From CAYRGG01 sp964423745 (GTDB lineage Bacteria; Pseudomonadota; Gammaproteobacteria; Competibacterales; Competibacteraceae), in assembly GCA_964423745.1 (NCBI GenBank), contig CAYRGG010000074.1, forward strand, positions 1 to 16,501: 16,501 nt of DNA, written 5' to 3'. Both the position numbers and the translations under genes were made by a program. Shown piece after piece: positions 1 to 7,746 of this stretch. Each line of letters opens with the position of its first letter. Position 1 is the first letter of the stretch. The notes beneath the pieces were generated by a model. The model made no database searches. It saw only the letters and a list, made by a program, of their open reading frames with translations, and was not told where the DNA came from.

Positions 1-126
1 TGCGCCGCTTACGCTTCGCAGCTCGGCTGGCGGGTCTTCCTCCGTCCATGGAGTCGTTCGAAGTCTTTACTGTCAATACCATAAAACGCAACTAAAAACC
101 TAGTAATTGGCAAGCTGTTTTGACGG
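1..126. other. Left-edge sequence downstream of the chemosensory operon, no gene called
   Basis: This stretch lies after the stop codon of the last operon gene. The first 50 bases are GC-rich and the rest is AT-richer. All three plus-strand frames are open for 80 to 110 bases from the edge, so the 3' end of a plus-strand gene could be here, but none of the readings resembles a protein I recognise. A minus-strand ATG at about 48-50 has no ribosome binding site. I see no stem-loop followed by a T run, so no rho-independent terminator for the operon can be placed. Confidence 0.4.
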
Positions 127-1554
127 TTAGAAAAGTTCGATTTTATTAGCACCAGCGCCATCACTCAGATCAAACGCATTATGATCTTGCTCCTCGGCTA
201 AATAATTTTCAAGATTCGTTTCCATCACAGAGAGAATGGCCTGCACATCCAGCCCACAGGGTGCTTCGTTCTGTTCCAAGTGAAGCTGCAGTTGATTGAA
301 GGTGTCGTTTTGCTGATTCAGCAAATCCGTCAAACGCTCGATTTTCTGACGCACGATATCCTGAAACTGGATGCTGCTGAGGGTTGCCACCATATCATCA
401 GCCAAGTTGATATTGTTGACCATGGTCTCGCTCAACTCGTCACGGTAAAATCCCCGCATATGTTGCAAAACCTGGGCTAGTTGCTGGGTAGCCTGCCCCA
501 TATCATTGAGCACATGCTCTTTCTCGTGCAAACCTGCTTCAAAATCCTGAGCAAAACTATCGGTGGTTATTTCGTTAAGGATTTTGAGCTTGTCCTGAAT
601 CTGTTCCGAGGCTTCTAGGGAATTTCTTGAAAGAGATCTCACCTCATCGGCAACCACGGAAAAACCTTTGCCATATTCACCAGCCCGTACTGCCTCGATT
701 TTAGCATTGAGGGATAGCAGCCGTGTCTCGGAACTAATCCGTTTAATCATCGTAGCGCGATTCGCTAAATCTAGCACACTGGCCAGTAATTGCTCGACTT
801 GACTGCGTTCTTGGCGCAACTGCTGAGGTAATTGCGCCGCTGCTTGATTCGCTTTGGTAATAATCTCTAGGTTGGCATCCACATCATTTTGCAGACTTTC
901 GCTACGCTCATTAAACTGCTGCAAATCAGCGTTTAGCTTGCTGCCGGAATCACTGATCACCTGTTGCTGAGAAAAAAGCTGACTAACAGCTGACTCGGTA
1001 TCAATAATCACCTGTTGCAGAGCATGAGAAATATGCTCATGTAAGGTCTGACTAGCGTTCAATAGCTGTTGAATAACATCGCGCAATGCTGAATGGTTAG
1101 GTGTTGACCCCTGTGCTGTGGTCAACAGCGTCTGTCGCCAACCTTCAATGACCCATTGAACGTCTTCACAGAGTGCCGCAAATTCGGGAATTGCACTGTC
1201 AAAACTATCGCTGGCATAACGGACTACCACCTGGTTCAGACTTGCCAGGTGGTGGAACAAATCACTCTGACCACTGCCGATTTGGATAGCAAGCGTTGCT
1301 AGTTGGCGAAGCGCCATTTGATCAGTTTCACTCACATCAACAATCTGGGATAAGGCGCCGTTTTCCGTAGTGGCTGCAAGCTGCGTGAATAACGAGGTCA
1401 GCAACCCTTCTGATAACCGTTGCAGTTCCTCATCGGCAACCTTCAACGAGTCTGGAGCTATTGCAAGCCAGTCTTCTAAAATGGCTTGCTGATCCAATTC
1501 AAGTTGCGCCACAGGGGTTATGTCTGATAATGCAGTAAAGTCGTCCATGATCAT
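127..1554 (-). CDS. Soluble methyl-accepting chemotaxis-like protein with CheZ-like C-terminal motif
   Basis: A protein of 475 residues with no membrane segment. Residues about 276-312 hold the conserved hairpin tip of MCP signalling domains (LNAKIEAVRAGEYGKGF, then VVADEVRSLS), which in this family contacts CheA and CheW. The flanks are long heptad-like helices and the N-terminal 200 residues are helical without a recognised sensor. Near the C-terminus, residues about 396-408 read IQFQDIVRQKIER. This is close to the CheZ phosphatase helix, whose catalytic Asp and Gln are four apart, here D399 and Q403. The chain ends in IELF after an acidic stretch, loosely like the CheY-binding tail of CheZ. 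The start chosen is the ATG that overlaps the stop of the upstream CheY gene by one base (TAATG). A second ATG two codons later is possible, and a frame extension inside the cheY gene is not credible. It is the last gene of the operon. The MCP-like identity is firm; the phosphatase role is inference. Confidence 0.88.
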   Translation of the reverse strand: MIMDDFTALSDITPVAQLELDQQAILEDWLAIAPDSLKVADEELQRLSEGLLTSLFTQLAATTENGALSQIVDVSETDQMALRQLATLAIQIGSGQSDLFHHLASLNQVVVRYASDSFDSAIPEFAALCEDVQWVIEGWRQTLLTTAQGSTPNHSALRDVIQQLLNASQTLHEHISHALQQVIIDTESAVSQLFSQQQVISDSGSKLNADLQQFNERSESLQNDVDANLEIITKANQAAAQLPQQLRQERSQVEQLLASVLDLANRATMIKRISSETRLLSLNAKIEAVRAGEYGKGFSVVADEVRSLSRNSLEASEQIQDKLKILNEITTDSFAQDFEAGLHEKEHVLNDMGQATQQLAQVLQHMRGFYRDELSETMVNNINLADDMVATLSSIQFQDIVRQKIERLTDLLNQQNDTFNQLQLHLEQNEAPCGLDVQAILSVMETNLENYLAEEQDHNAFDLSDGAGANKIELF

Positions 1555-1925
1555 TATGCACCCGGCAGTACCTGCTTGATGACATTCAGCAGGTCTTGGC
1601 TGGCCACCGGTTTCACCAACCAACCGGTCGCACCTTCTGCCTTCGCCTGATCACGCATGGTTTGTTGAGAGACCGTGGTCAGCACCAAAATCGGTAAAAA
1701 ACGAAATCCGGGCAGTTTGCGCGCAGCACCGATAAGCTCGATACCGTTCATCCGTGGCATGTTAATATCGGTGATAATCAAATCGGGCTTGAGACCACCT
1801 TTAAACTTATCCAAGGCATCCTGACCGTCACTGGCCGTTTGTACTGTAAACCCCCCTTTATCGAGGATTCCCTTAAGACTCATTTGAATCGTGGTCGAGT
1901 CATCTATGACGGCAATGGTTTTCAT
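1554..1925 (-). CDS. cheY: CheY-like single-domain response regulator (operon-distal copy)
   Basis: A 123-residue stand-alone receiver domain. The acidic pair is D8-D9, the phospho-acceptor is D53 in IITDINMP, the switch Thr is at 83-84 in VLTT, and K105 lies in the VKP motif. These are all the residues needed for phosphorylation by CheA. There is no DNA-binding or enzymatic output domain, so it should act through protein contacts with a motor, pilus, enzyme or phosphate sink. The start has a good ribosome site (AGGAAG eight bases upstream). It follows the STAS-like gene after 31 bases and overlaps the downstream MCP-like gene by one base, which suggests those two proteins are made in a fixed ratio. 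Which of the two CheY proteins in this operon carries the output, and which is a sink, cannot be told from sequence. Confidence 0.93.
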   Translation of the reverse strand: MKTIAVIDDSTTIQMSLKGILDKGGFTVQTASDGQDALDKFKGGLKPDLIITDINMPRMNGIELIGAARKLPGFRFLPILVLTTVSQQTMRDQAKAEGATGWLVKPVASQDLLNVIKQVLPGA

Positions 1926-1956
1926 TAATCACACTTCCTGTATTAATAATAAATAG

Positions 1957-2202
1957 TTAAAGATTTTCCCGTTCTAAGGTCGTGCTCACCCAACGGGATA
2001 AGAATTCATTTTGCGGTTGTGCGCTGAGCAACGGTCGGGCAGCCAACAAGACCTGCAACACCGCGGTATGGAGATACTGACAATCCTTCATATTGATACG
2101 CCCGCCGGGGGTATCGTTCAGCCACATCAAGAGGGTTTCCGCCTCTTCAACAGTACAAACACCCTTCAAATAGGCTACCTTCTTTTTACATTCGATAGGC
2201 AT
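1957..2202 (-). CDS. Small STAS-like protein encoded next to CheA
   Basis: An 81-residue protein with the alternating strand and helix pattern of a minimal STAS (anti-sigma-factor-antagonist) domain. A first strand (VAYLKGVCTV) is followed by a helix, then a strand and the signature CQYLHTAVLQVLLAA. The Thr of that motif (T46) sits where STAS proteins carry the phosphorylatable Ser or Thr before a GLQ-like helix. The resemblance is weak and it is shorter than most STAS domains (about 100 residues), so the fold call is an inference. Translation starts at an ATG 17 bases inside the end of cheA, with a strong AAAGGAG site, so it is translationally coupled to the kinase. A role as an adaptor or output partner of this CheA or CheY is plausible. 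Confidence 0.7.
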   Translation of the reverse strand: MPIECKKKVAYLKGVCTVEEAETLLMWLNDTPGGRINMKDCQYLHTAVLQVLLAARPLLSAQPQNEFLSRWVSTTLERENL

Positions 2203-4627
2203 TGAGTAGCTCCTTTACATTGAGTACCAGTAATACGGTGCCATCACCTAGCAAGGCACTGCCCGAATACAATTTAAGTTGAGTTAAAACACCTTCCAGG
2301 GGTCGCAAAATGGTTTCCATACCTTCCCGAAACCGGTCCACTACCAGGCCCACTTCTGCACCCCCCATCCGAACCACTAATACCGGCAGTTCTTCAGGTT
2401 CTTGATCTTTATCGGGTAAGTTTAATACTTGCCGTAAACGAGCCAAAGGCACAATACGATCCCGCAGATTAAAGACCTCTTTATCCTTTATGTGAAAGCA
2501 CTGGGAACTGGGGATGCGCACCGTCTCCACCACCCCATTCATAGGAATGCCCCATAGCTGATCGGCGCTTTCAATCACCATCACCTGGGTCACGGCCATG
2601 GTTAACGGCAGGCTCACCTTAACAGTAGTACCACGACCCATTTCACTGGACAGACGGACAGTTCCTCCCACCCGCTCGATGGAGGTTCGTACCGCATCCA
2701 TACCGACGCCGCGGCCGGACAGATCAGACACCGCGGTGGCGGTGGATAAACCGGAGGCAAAGATCAATTGAATGGCTTCTTGATCGCTGATGGTGGCCAA
2801 GCGTTGTTCATCTAAAAGCCCCTTTTCATAGGCTTTCATTTTCACCACCTCAGGGTCGATGCCTTTACCGTCATCGATGATTTCAATAACCACGCTGTCG
2901 TTGTCTTGCGAGGCTTTGATGCGTAGGGTGCCCGCCGCGGTTTTACCCGCCTGTTGGCGTTCAGCGGGGGATTCAATACCGTGGTCCATACTATTGCGAA
3001 CCAGATGAATGAGGGGTTCAGACAGCACCTCGATAATGTTTTTATCGGCTTCGGTGTCCTCACCTTCTATGACCAACTCGATTTGCTTTTCCAGCTTGCG
3101 GGCAGTGTCCCGCACCAACCGCGGAAAGCGTTGAAACACATTGGCCACCGGCAACATGCGCACCTGCATCACCGACTCCTGGAGACTCTGGGTAATGCGA
3201 TGAATCACCGCATACTGGTCTTTGATCTCGCGGGCCAGGTCACGATTGCTATAGTGCTGCTGGGCACGCATGGCCAAATAGGGAAGTCCGTTTTTGGCCA
3301 CCACCAATTCGCCCACCAGATCCATCAACTGATCGATACGTTCTTGATCGATCTTGAGGGTTTTGCTGACGGGCCGGTCTACCGGTTTTGCCTCCTGACT
3401 CGCTACCGGCGTTTGCTGAGTAGACGCTGCTGCTTGCTGAACAGGTGGACACTCAGCCGTTTTGCCACAGGCATCGTTTTCATCCACCGCTGATAGGGTA
3501 TTCGGATAGGCGTCGTTTTCGGCCACATCAGCATCGATGGTGGCTAATATATTGCGCAAGGGAATGGGACTCTGTTGCGCCTCGGTCTCCACTAACGCCT
3601 GATCAAGAACCGGCATCATGGCATCGTAGCCGACACAACGGAGCGCATTCTTGGCGACCTGCATCACAGAACCCGTCTGTTGCGCCCAATGGGCCGCCTC
3701 GGCGGCAATATCCAGCACCTGCATCTGCTCGCTTAAAATGCGTCGCAATCCTTGCTGGAATTGGTCATCCATACCGCCCATGTCGATTCCTATCTCGGTG
3801 GGCGCTCCGCTTGTACCGGCCACCACCGTCGTGGCTGGCGCAGTGTCGGTATCCCCCAAAAACCCGCTATCCACGGGACCGATCACCACGTTGTCTACGG
3901 CATAACGAAATAGCTCTACCAAGGTATCTTGAGAGGCTGTACTGAGTGCGCAGAATTGGACAACACATTGGTAGGGGTCCAATTCACTCAGGTCAGGCCA
4001 AGGCTCGGGGTTAATGATCAGCAAACCTTGCAGATCCGGTATTTGGCTGACCAAATGCAACGGGTCTTCGCCACTGAAGAAACAGGCAGCTTCCGGTGTA
4101 TAAACCAGCCCCTGCAAGGTCGCGCCAGTGGTGTTGACTGAAGCAACGATCTCACGCCGCAGGGTTTCCGGTAATTGGGCTAACCAGTCCAGGGGCAACA
4201 CCTGCTCTGGGTCGCCGGACACCGATGCATCAGCCACCGGACTATCCGGCAAATAAGCTCGGAATTGGGCCACACTGCTGGCGGCAATTTCAGGCGCATC
4301 GGCGGGTAACGCTTCATGGGTTTCAATCTCGTCAACCCACATCCCCACCTGGTCCAACCCATCTAGAAATTGATCAGCCAGGGTATTATCAAGACTGATT
4401 GAACCGGCTCGGGCGGCGTCTAAAACGTCTTCGGCTGTGTGCAACAGCTCAATAAGGGGCGCAAACTCAAATAAGCCTGCCGCGCCTTTCACCGTATGGA
4501 CAGCACGAAATACCTGGTTCAGCAAATCTTGATCGGTGGGGTTTTGCTCCAAAGCCAATAAGCCACTGGCGGCCCGCTCCAGCATTTCCCGGGTTTCTTG
4601 AATAAATTGACTGAGCAGCGGATTCAT
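2186..4627 (-). CDS. cheA: Chemotaxis histidine kinase CheA
   Basis: An 813-residue CheA. Residues 1-105 form an Hpt (P1) domain with the phospho-acceptor His44 in VFRAVHTVKGAAG. Residues about 145-255 are a separate alpha/beta module (contains YTPEAACFFSGEDPL and ELDPYQCVVQF) that probably serves as the CheY/CheB-binding P2 domain, although it does not look like E. coli P2. A helical segment (about 285-350) and a low-complexity linker follow. The P3 dimerisation helices begin near 424. The P4 kinase domain has the N box around NSMDHG (545-550), the G1 box DDGKGIDP (585-592) and SGRGVGMDAVR (637-647). A CheW-like P5 domain fills 680-813. All catalytic motifs are intact. The start codon overlaps the cheY stop (ATGA). 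It should autophosphorylate and pass phosphate to the two receivers and CheB encoded here. Confidence 0.97.
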   Translation of the reverse strand: MNPLLSQFIQETREMLERAASGLLALEQNPTDQDLLNQVFRAVHTVKGAAGLFEFAPLIELLHTAEDVLDAARAGSISLDNTLADQFLDGLDQVGMWVDEIETHEALPADAPEIAASSVAQFRAYLPDSPVADASVSGDPEQVLPLDWLAQLPETLRREIVASVNTTGATLQGLVYTPEAACFFSGEDPLHLVSQIPDLQGLLIINPEPWPDLSELDPYQCVVQFCALSTASQDTLVELFRYAVDNVVIGPVDSGFLGDTDTAPATTVVAGTSGAPTEIGIDMGGMDDQFQQGLRRILSEQMQVLDIAAEAAHWAQQTGSVMQVAKNALRCVGYDAMMPVLDQALVETEAQQSPIPLRNILATIDADVAENDAYPNTLSAVDENDACGKTAECPPVQQAAASTQQTPVASQEAKPVDRPVSKTLKIDQERIDQLMDLVGELVVAKNGLPYLAMRAQQHYSNRDLAREIKDQYAVIHRITQSLQESVMQVRMLPVANVFQRFPRLVRDTARKLEKQIELVIEGEDTEADKNIIEVLSEPLIHLVRNSMDHGIESPAERQQAGKTAAGTLRIKASQDNDSVVIEIIDDGKGIDPEVVKMKAYEKGLLDEQRLATISDQEAIQLIFASGLSTATAVSDLSGRGVGMDAVRTSIERVGGTVRLSSEMGRGTTVKVSLPLTMAVTQVMVIESADQLWGIPMNGVVETVRIPSSQCFHIKDKEVFNLRDRIVPLARLRQVLNLPDKDQEPEELPVLVVRMGGAEVGLVVDRFREGMETILRPLEGVLTQLKLYSGSALLGDGTVLLVLNVKELLNAYRM

Positions 4628-4998
4628 GACACGCGCATTCCTGTCAACAGTTGTGCATCCAAGCTTAAGACTTCAGGTAGCACAGGTTTGATTTCATACA
4701 GATTGGCGCCCATGCGATACGCCTGGGTGCGATCCTCTAGTTCGGCCTCGGTACTGATCATAATCACCGGGATATTCTGCAGCGTCTGTTCTTGACGCAC
4801 GGTGCGTACTAGGGTGTAGCCGTCCATCACCGGCATATTGATATCCACAATTAGCAGGTCATAGGTTTGACCCAAGGCTTTCTCCAGCCCTTCACCGCCG
4901 TTGACCGCTTCATCCACGGCAAACCCCAGGTCTTCCAGAATCTGCCGATAGTACATGCGCACTGTGGCCGCATCATCAATCATCAATATCCGTTTCAC
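4624..4998 (-). CDS. cheY: CheY-like single-domain response regulator (between cheR and cheA)
   Basis: A 124-residue receiver with D8-D9, phospho-acceptor D52 in LIVDINMPVMDG, a STE motif around 82-84 and K104 in IKP. This is a full phosphorylation site set. It is coupled on both sides by ATGA overlaps, to cheR upstream and cheA downstream, so it belongs to the core of the operon. It is clearly diverged from the other CheY copy and does not look like a recent duplicate. With no effector domain it should work by binding a target, by tuning CheA, or as a phosphate sink. Confidence 0.95.
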   Translation of the reverse strand: MKRILMIDDAATVRMYYRQILEDLGFAVDEAVNGGEGLEKALGQTYDLLIVDINMPVMDGYTLVRTVRQEQTLQNIPVIMISTEAELEDRTQAYRMGANLYEIKPVLPEVLSLDAQLLTGMRVS

Positions 4999-5870
4999 GC
5001 ATCTCGCTCCTTCTGATAAAAAATACCTTCGGCAAATCGCCGCACGCCAAACAACGATGAAATCCGGCTCATGGACTCAGAGTGTCCAAGACCGAGAAAA
5101 CCGCCCGGGTTCAGCGCATCATAAAAGGTTGCCGCTGCCTGACGCCGTGAGACATCATCAAAATAAATCAATAAATTGCGGCAGAAAATCACGTCAAATC
5201 CCCGGTATTTTCGAGTCTGCAAGGAATCGTTAAGATTTACCAACTCAAACCGCACTGAATCCCGTAACATCTGACAAATTTGATAGTTAGCACCCTGTTG
5301 GGTGAAATATTTGTTCAATATGGAAGTGGGCAAGCCTTGCACGGAGCGTTTGTTAAATACACCGCCGCGAGCTCGCTCTAACACTTTACTATCGATATCC
5401 GAGGCCCAAATTTCCACATCGAAGCGCTCGATAAGGGGCCATTGCTCCAGGATATGCAAGGCGATGGAATAAGGTTCTTCACCGGTGGAACAAGGCATCG
5501 ACCAAATTTTAATAACATCACCCGCCTGTTTATAATGGGCAATTTCATTGAGCAGGGAATTGACCAGGCAGCGAAATTGATAGTCTTCCCGGTAGAAATA
5601 GGTTTCGTTAACCGTCATGGCGTTGATCAACGCTTGTATTTCCTCACCGGAGACTTGAAAACGCAGGGTCATAAAGTAGTCTCTAAAACTCTCACTGCCG
5701 GTGGCCACCATGCGATCTTGTAAACGCCGATCCACGAAGTAACGCTTGCTTTCCTCAAAATAAATACCCGTTTTACGATAAAAAAACTCGCGAAACTTAA
5801 GATATTCCTCCTGGGAAATACTCACGGGTTCCGGGGGCGGCGTTAAAATAGGTTGGGCTGCATACGTCAT
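4995..5870 (-). CDS. cheR: Chemoreceptor glutamate methyltransferase CheR
   Basis: A 291-residue CheR, close to the family's usual length (about 280). It transfers methyl groups from S-adenosylmethionine to glutamates on MCP signalling helices. The N-terminal helical domain (about 18-75) includes FFYRKTGIYFEESKRYFVDRR, here cited in part. The methyltransferase domain shows ETYFYRE (89-95), the SAM-binding loop PCSTGEEPYS (126-135), ASDID (156-160) with the acidic end of a strand, and FDVIFCRNLLIYF (225-237). There is no extra tetratricopeptide domain. It lies six bases after the HEAT-repeat gene and overlaps the downstream cheY by ATGA. Neither MCP in this operon ends in the NWETF-type pentapeptide that tethers CheR in enteric receptors, so binding must be direct or through another partner such as the HEAT protein. 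Confidence 0.96.
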   Translation of the reverse strand: MTYAAQPILTPPPEPVSISQEEYLKFREFFYRKTGIYFEESKRYFVDRRLQDRMVATGSESFRDYFMTLRFQVSGEEIQALINAMTVNETYFYREDYQFRCLVNSLLNEIAHYKQAGDVIKIWSMPCSTGEEPYSIALHILEQWPLIERFDVEIWASDIDSKVLERARGGVFNKRSVQGLPTSILNKYFTQQGANYQICQMLRDSVRFELVNLNDSLQTRKYRGFDVIFCRNLLIYFDDVSRRQAAATFYDALNPGGFLGLGHSESMSRISSLFGVRRFAEGIFYQKERDA

Positions 5871-5876
5871 GGTAGG

Positions 5877-6506
5877 TTAATCCGTGGCTTCAATGCGGCG
5901 CACCGCTAACTGCACAGCGAAAGCGATAAAGGGTTGTTGTGGGAATCGTCCCAACAACCGGTTTAAAGCAGGGATATCCTCGCGATCGCCGATTTCCGCC
6001 AACACATCCACGGCGCTGGCGCAGACATTGATATGATCGTCCTGTTCGATAACACTACGTAGCCATTGGAGTGTATCCGGATGGCGCAGGGATTCCAACA
6101 CATTCACAACAAAGATACGCACATCCGGGTCAGAATCGGCGAGCAGGGTTTGCATATGAGGCGCCACCACGGCAGGCATCTCATGGAGGGCTTGAATCAC
6201 CCCATTGCGCAGTGCGGCATCGGCGCTACGCAATAACGGCAACAAACCGCTCACCGCTGCCGCTGTATTATGTTGAGCCAGGCTGGTCAATAACACATCC
6301 CGCACACTGGCACAGGTTTCAACGGCTAATTGTTCACAAAGCGCTTTGCTGGCTTGCGGATAGATTGCCAAGTCCCGGGCCGCCCAACGCCGTTCGGCGT
6401 CAGTATCTCCCCGTAGCTGTGTCAGCAACCCATCGTAATCGCGTTTTTGCTCGCGCCGGTCCACGACGGCTTCAGGTCGTTCCTGAGATGGTTTTACTAA
6501 ACCCAT
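5877..6506 (-). CDS. HEAT-repeat protein embedded between cheB and cheR
   Basis: A 209-residue all-helical protein with about five or six HEAT-like helix pairs. Typical signatures are ERRWAARDLAIYP (38-50), ALRNGVIQALHEM (98-110), DPDVRIFVVNVLESL (126-140) and NVCASAVDVLAEIGD (160-174). Each has the Arg or Asn, Ala and Leu pattern of a HEAT second helix. HEAT arrays are protein-binding scaffolds; no catalytic motif is seen. The N-terminus MGLVKPSQER resembles the start of the operon's first MCP (MALVKPLKRE). The gene is 18 bases after cheB and six before cheR, so it probably serves the adaptation enzymes or docks them to the array. The start is supported by AAGGA about ten bases upstream. The HEAT call is confident from pattern alone; the function is inference. 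Confidence 0.87.
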   Translation of the reverse strand: MGLVKPSQERPEAVVDRREQKRDYDGLLTQLRGDTDAERRWAARDLAIYPQASKALCEQLAVETCASVRDVLLTSLAQHNTAAAVSGLLPLLRSADAALRNGVIQALHEMPAVVAPHMQTLLADSDPDVRIFVVNVLESLRHPDTLQWLRSVIEQDDHINVCASAVDVLAEIGDREDIPALNRLLGRFPQQPFIAFAVQLAVRRIEATD

Positions 6507-6524
6507 GATTCATTTCCTTATATG

Positions 6525-7577
6525 TTAGTTAACCCAACGTTTTAACTGCCGCACCACTTGCCCCGCGGGTAACACCATGCTTGCACCACCCCGCTCGATC
6601 AGCTGTTCTGGCATCCCAAACACCACCGCGCTGTCTTGTGACTCGGCGATGGTGCGTCCGCCGCGGCGGTGCAGTTCAGCAAAGGCCCGCGCCCCGTCAT
6701 AACCCATGCCGGTCAGTTGAACGCCGACGATCTGTTCTGGAGCGAAGAATTGCAACGCACTATCTACCAGATCATCCACACAGGGATGCCAAAGAGCCTG
6801 GCTATTGGCTGGGCGAGGCGTGACCACTAACTTACGGCCACGCCGAGCCAACACCACATCGGCATCGCCCTTGCCGATATATACCTTACCCACTTCCAAG
6901 GGCAGCGGGGTACTGGCTTCCACCACGTCTAAATCACATCGGGTGTTCATGCGCTGGGCAAGCGCGCCGGTAAAGTTTGCCGGCATATGTTGCGCGATCA
7001 CCACCGGCCAGGGAAAATCTGCCGGTAACACGGGTAACACCTCTTCCAGCGTGGCTGGCCCCCCGGTGGAGACGCCGATCAAAACGACGCCTTCCACCAC
7101 ACCGTGTTTTTGCGGCCTGGGGCGAGCTGCCAGCTTGTTATGCTCACGCCGCACTCGGTTTACCAGACCTTGGGTCTTACGCAACCGCGCTCGGGCTGCG
7201 CTACGCACCTTGTTGACCAATTCCCGTTCGATCTGCTCGATACTCAGCGAGATGGTCCCGCCCGGTTTAGCGATATAATCCACTGCCCCCATAGCGAGGG
7301 CTTCCAGGGTGGCTAACGCACCTTTATCGGTGAGAGAAGACAGCATCACCACCGGACAGGGGTATTCCACCATCAACCGGCTAAGACAACTTAGGCCATC
7401 CATCACTGGCATATTGATATCCAAGGTCACCACATGGGGGCGGAATTCGGCTGCCGCTATGAGTGCTTCTTCACCGTTACGTGCGGTGTGCAGCTCGAAA
7501 CCGCCCTCTTCGCTAAAGACTCCCGTTAAGTGTTTACGCATAAGCGCTGAGTCATCAACAATTAATAACTTAATCAT
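6525..7577 (-). CDS. cheB: Chemotaxis response regulator protein-glutamate methylesterase CheB
   Basis: A 350-residue CheB that removes methyl groups from receptor glutamates after phosphorylation. Residues 1-120 form a receiver with D8-D9, phospho-acceptor D53 in TLDINMPVMDG, and K104 in AKPGG. A basic linker (about 125-160) is followed by the methylesterase domain. Its catalytic triad is visible: S170 in IGVSTGG, H197 in AQHMP and D294 in TGMGYDGA. The family motifs are complete and the length is normal. The ribosome site is weak (AGAAG, five to six bases before the ATG). A palindromic element ends only about 25 bases upstream of the start, so expression may depend on read-through of that element or be tuned by it. 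There is no cheD next to it. Confidence 0.97.
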   Translation of the reverse strand: MIKLLIVDDSALMRKHLTGVFSEEGGFELHTARNGEEALIAAAEFRPHVVTLDINMPVMDGLSCLSRLMVEYPCPVVMLSSLTDKGALATLEALAMGAVDYIAKPGGTISLSIEQIERELVNKVRSAARARLRKTQGLVNRVRREHNKLAARPRPQKHGVVEGVVLIGVSTGGPATLEEVLPVLPADFPWPVVIAQHMPANFTGALAQRMNTRCDLDVVEASTPLPLEVGKVYIGKGDADVVLARRGRKLVVTPRPANSQALWHPCVDDLVDSALQFFAPEQIVGVQLTGMGYDGARAFAELHRRGGRTIAESQDSAVVFGMPEQLIERGGASMVLPAGQVVRQLKRWVN

Positions 7578-7602
7578 CGACTTCTATTTCGCCGTAGGTT
7601 GG

Positions 7603-7746
7603 AGAAGCTGTTTTAAAAGCTCGCGATGTTCGCGAACTCAAGGCGCAGCACCTTCGAGCAGCGCAGTTTACAGACAGTAAATGAGCAGCGGAGAAGATGC
7701 TGTAACACCGAGTCAGCGGATATGAGCCGTTTTTGAGACAGCTTCT
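7603..7746. repeat. Imperfect palindromic element (MITE-like or REP-like) between cheW and cheB
   Basis: The 144-base sequence is symmetrical around about 7674. Its outer ends are AGAAGCTGT (7603-7611) and the inverse ACAGCTTCT (7738-7746), both followed inward by a run of A and then GCTC. The centre is TTTAC-agaca-GTAAA (7667-7681), and inner blocks CAGCA and CTTC also have partners on the other arm. A separate hairpin TCGCGA-tgt-TCGCGA lies at 7621-7635. No open reading frame is present. Such dyads with terminal inverted repeats are typical of miniature mobile elements. The right end reaches into the stop codon of the triple-CheW gene. No target-site duplication is obvious. In the mRNA it would fold strongly and may attenuate, stabilise or process the transcript. 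Confidence 0.6.

Noticed and set aside
112..124. AAGCTGTTTTGAC, similar to the end of the palindromic element
   Set aside because: Only one end is seen, in the orientation that would place the element inside the MCP-like gene; no partner repeat is found, so chance is likely.
1555..1623. 23-codon extension of the last MCP-like gene into the cheY gene
   Set aside because: It reads the end of cheY in another frame; the TAATG junction gives a natural coupled start.
2954..3493. Plus-strand frame of 179 codons opposite cheA
   Set aside because: It is antisense to the CheA P3, P4 and linker regions, whose motifs are intact on the other strand; the translation is a His-rich and Leu-rich shadow.
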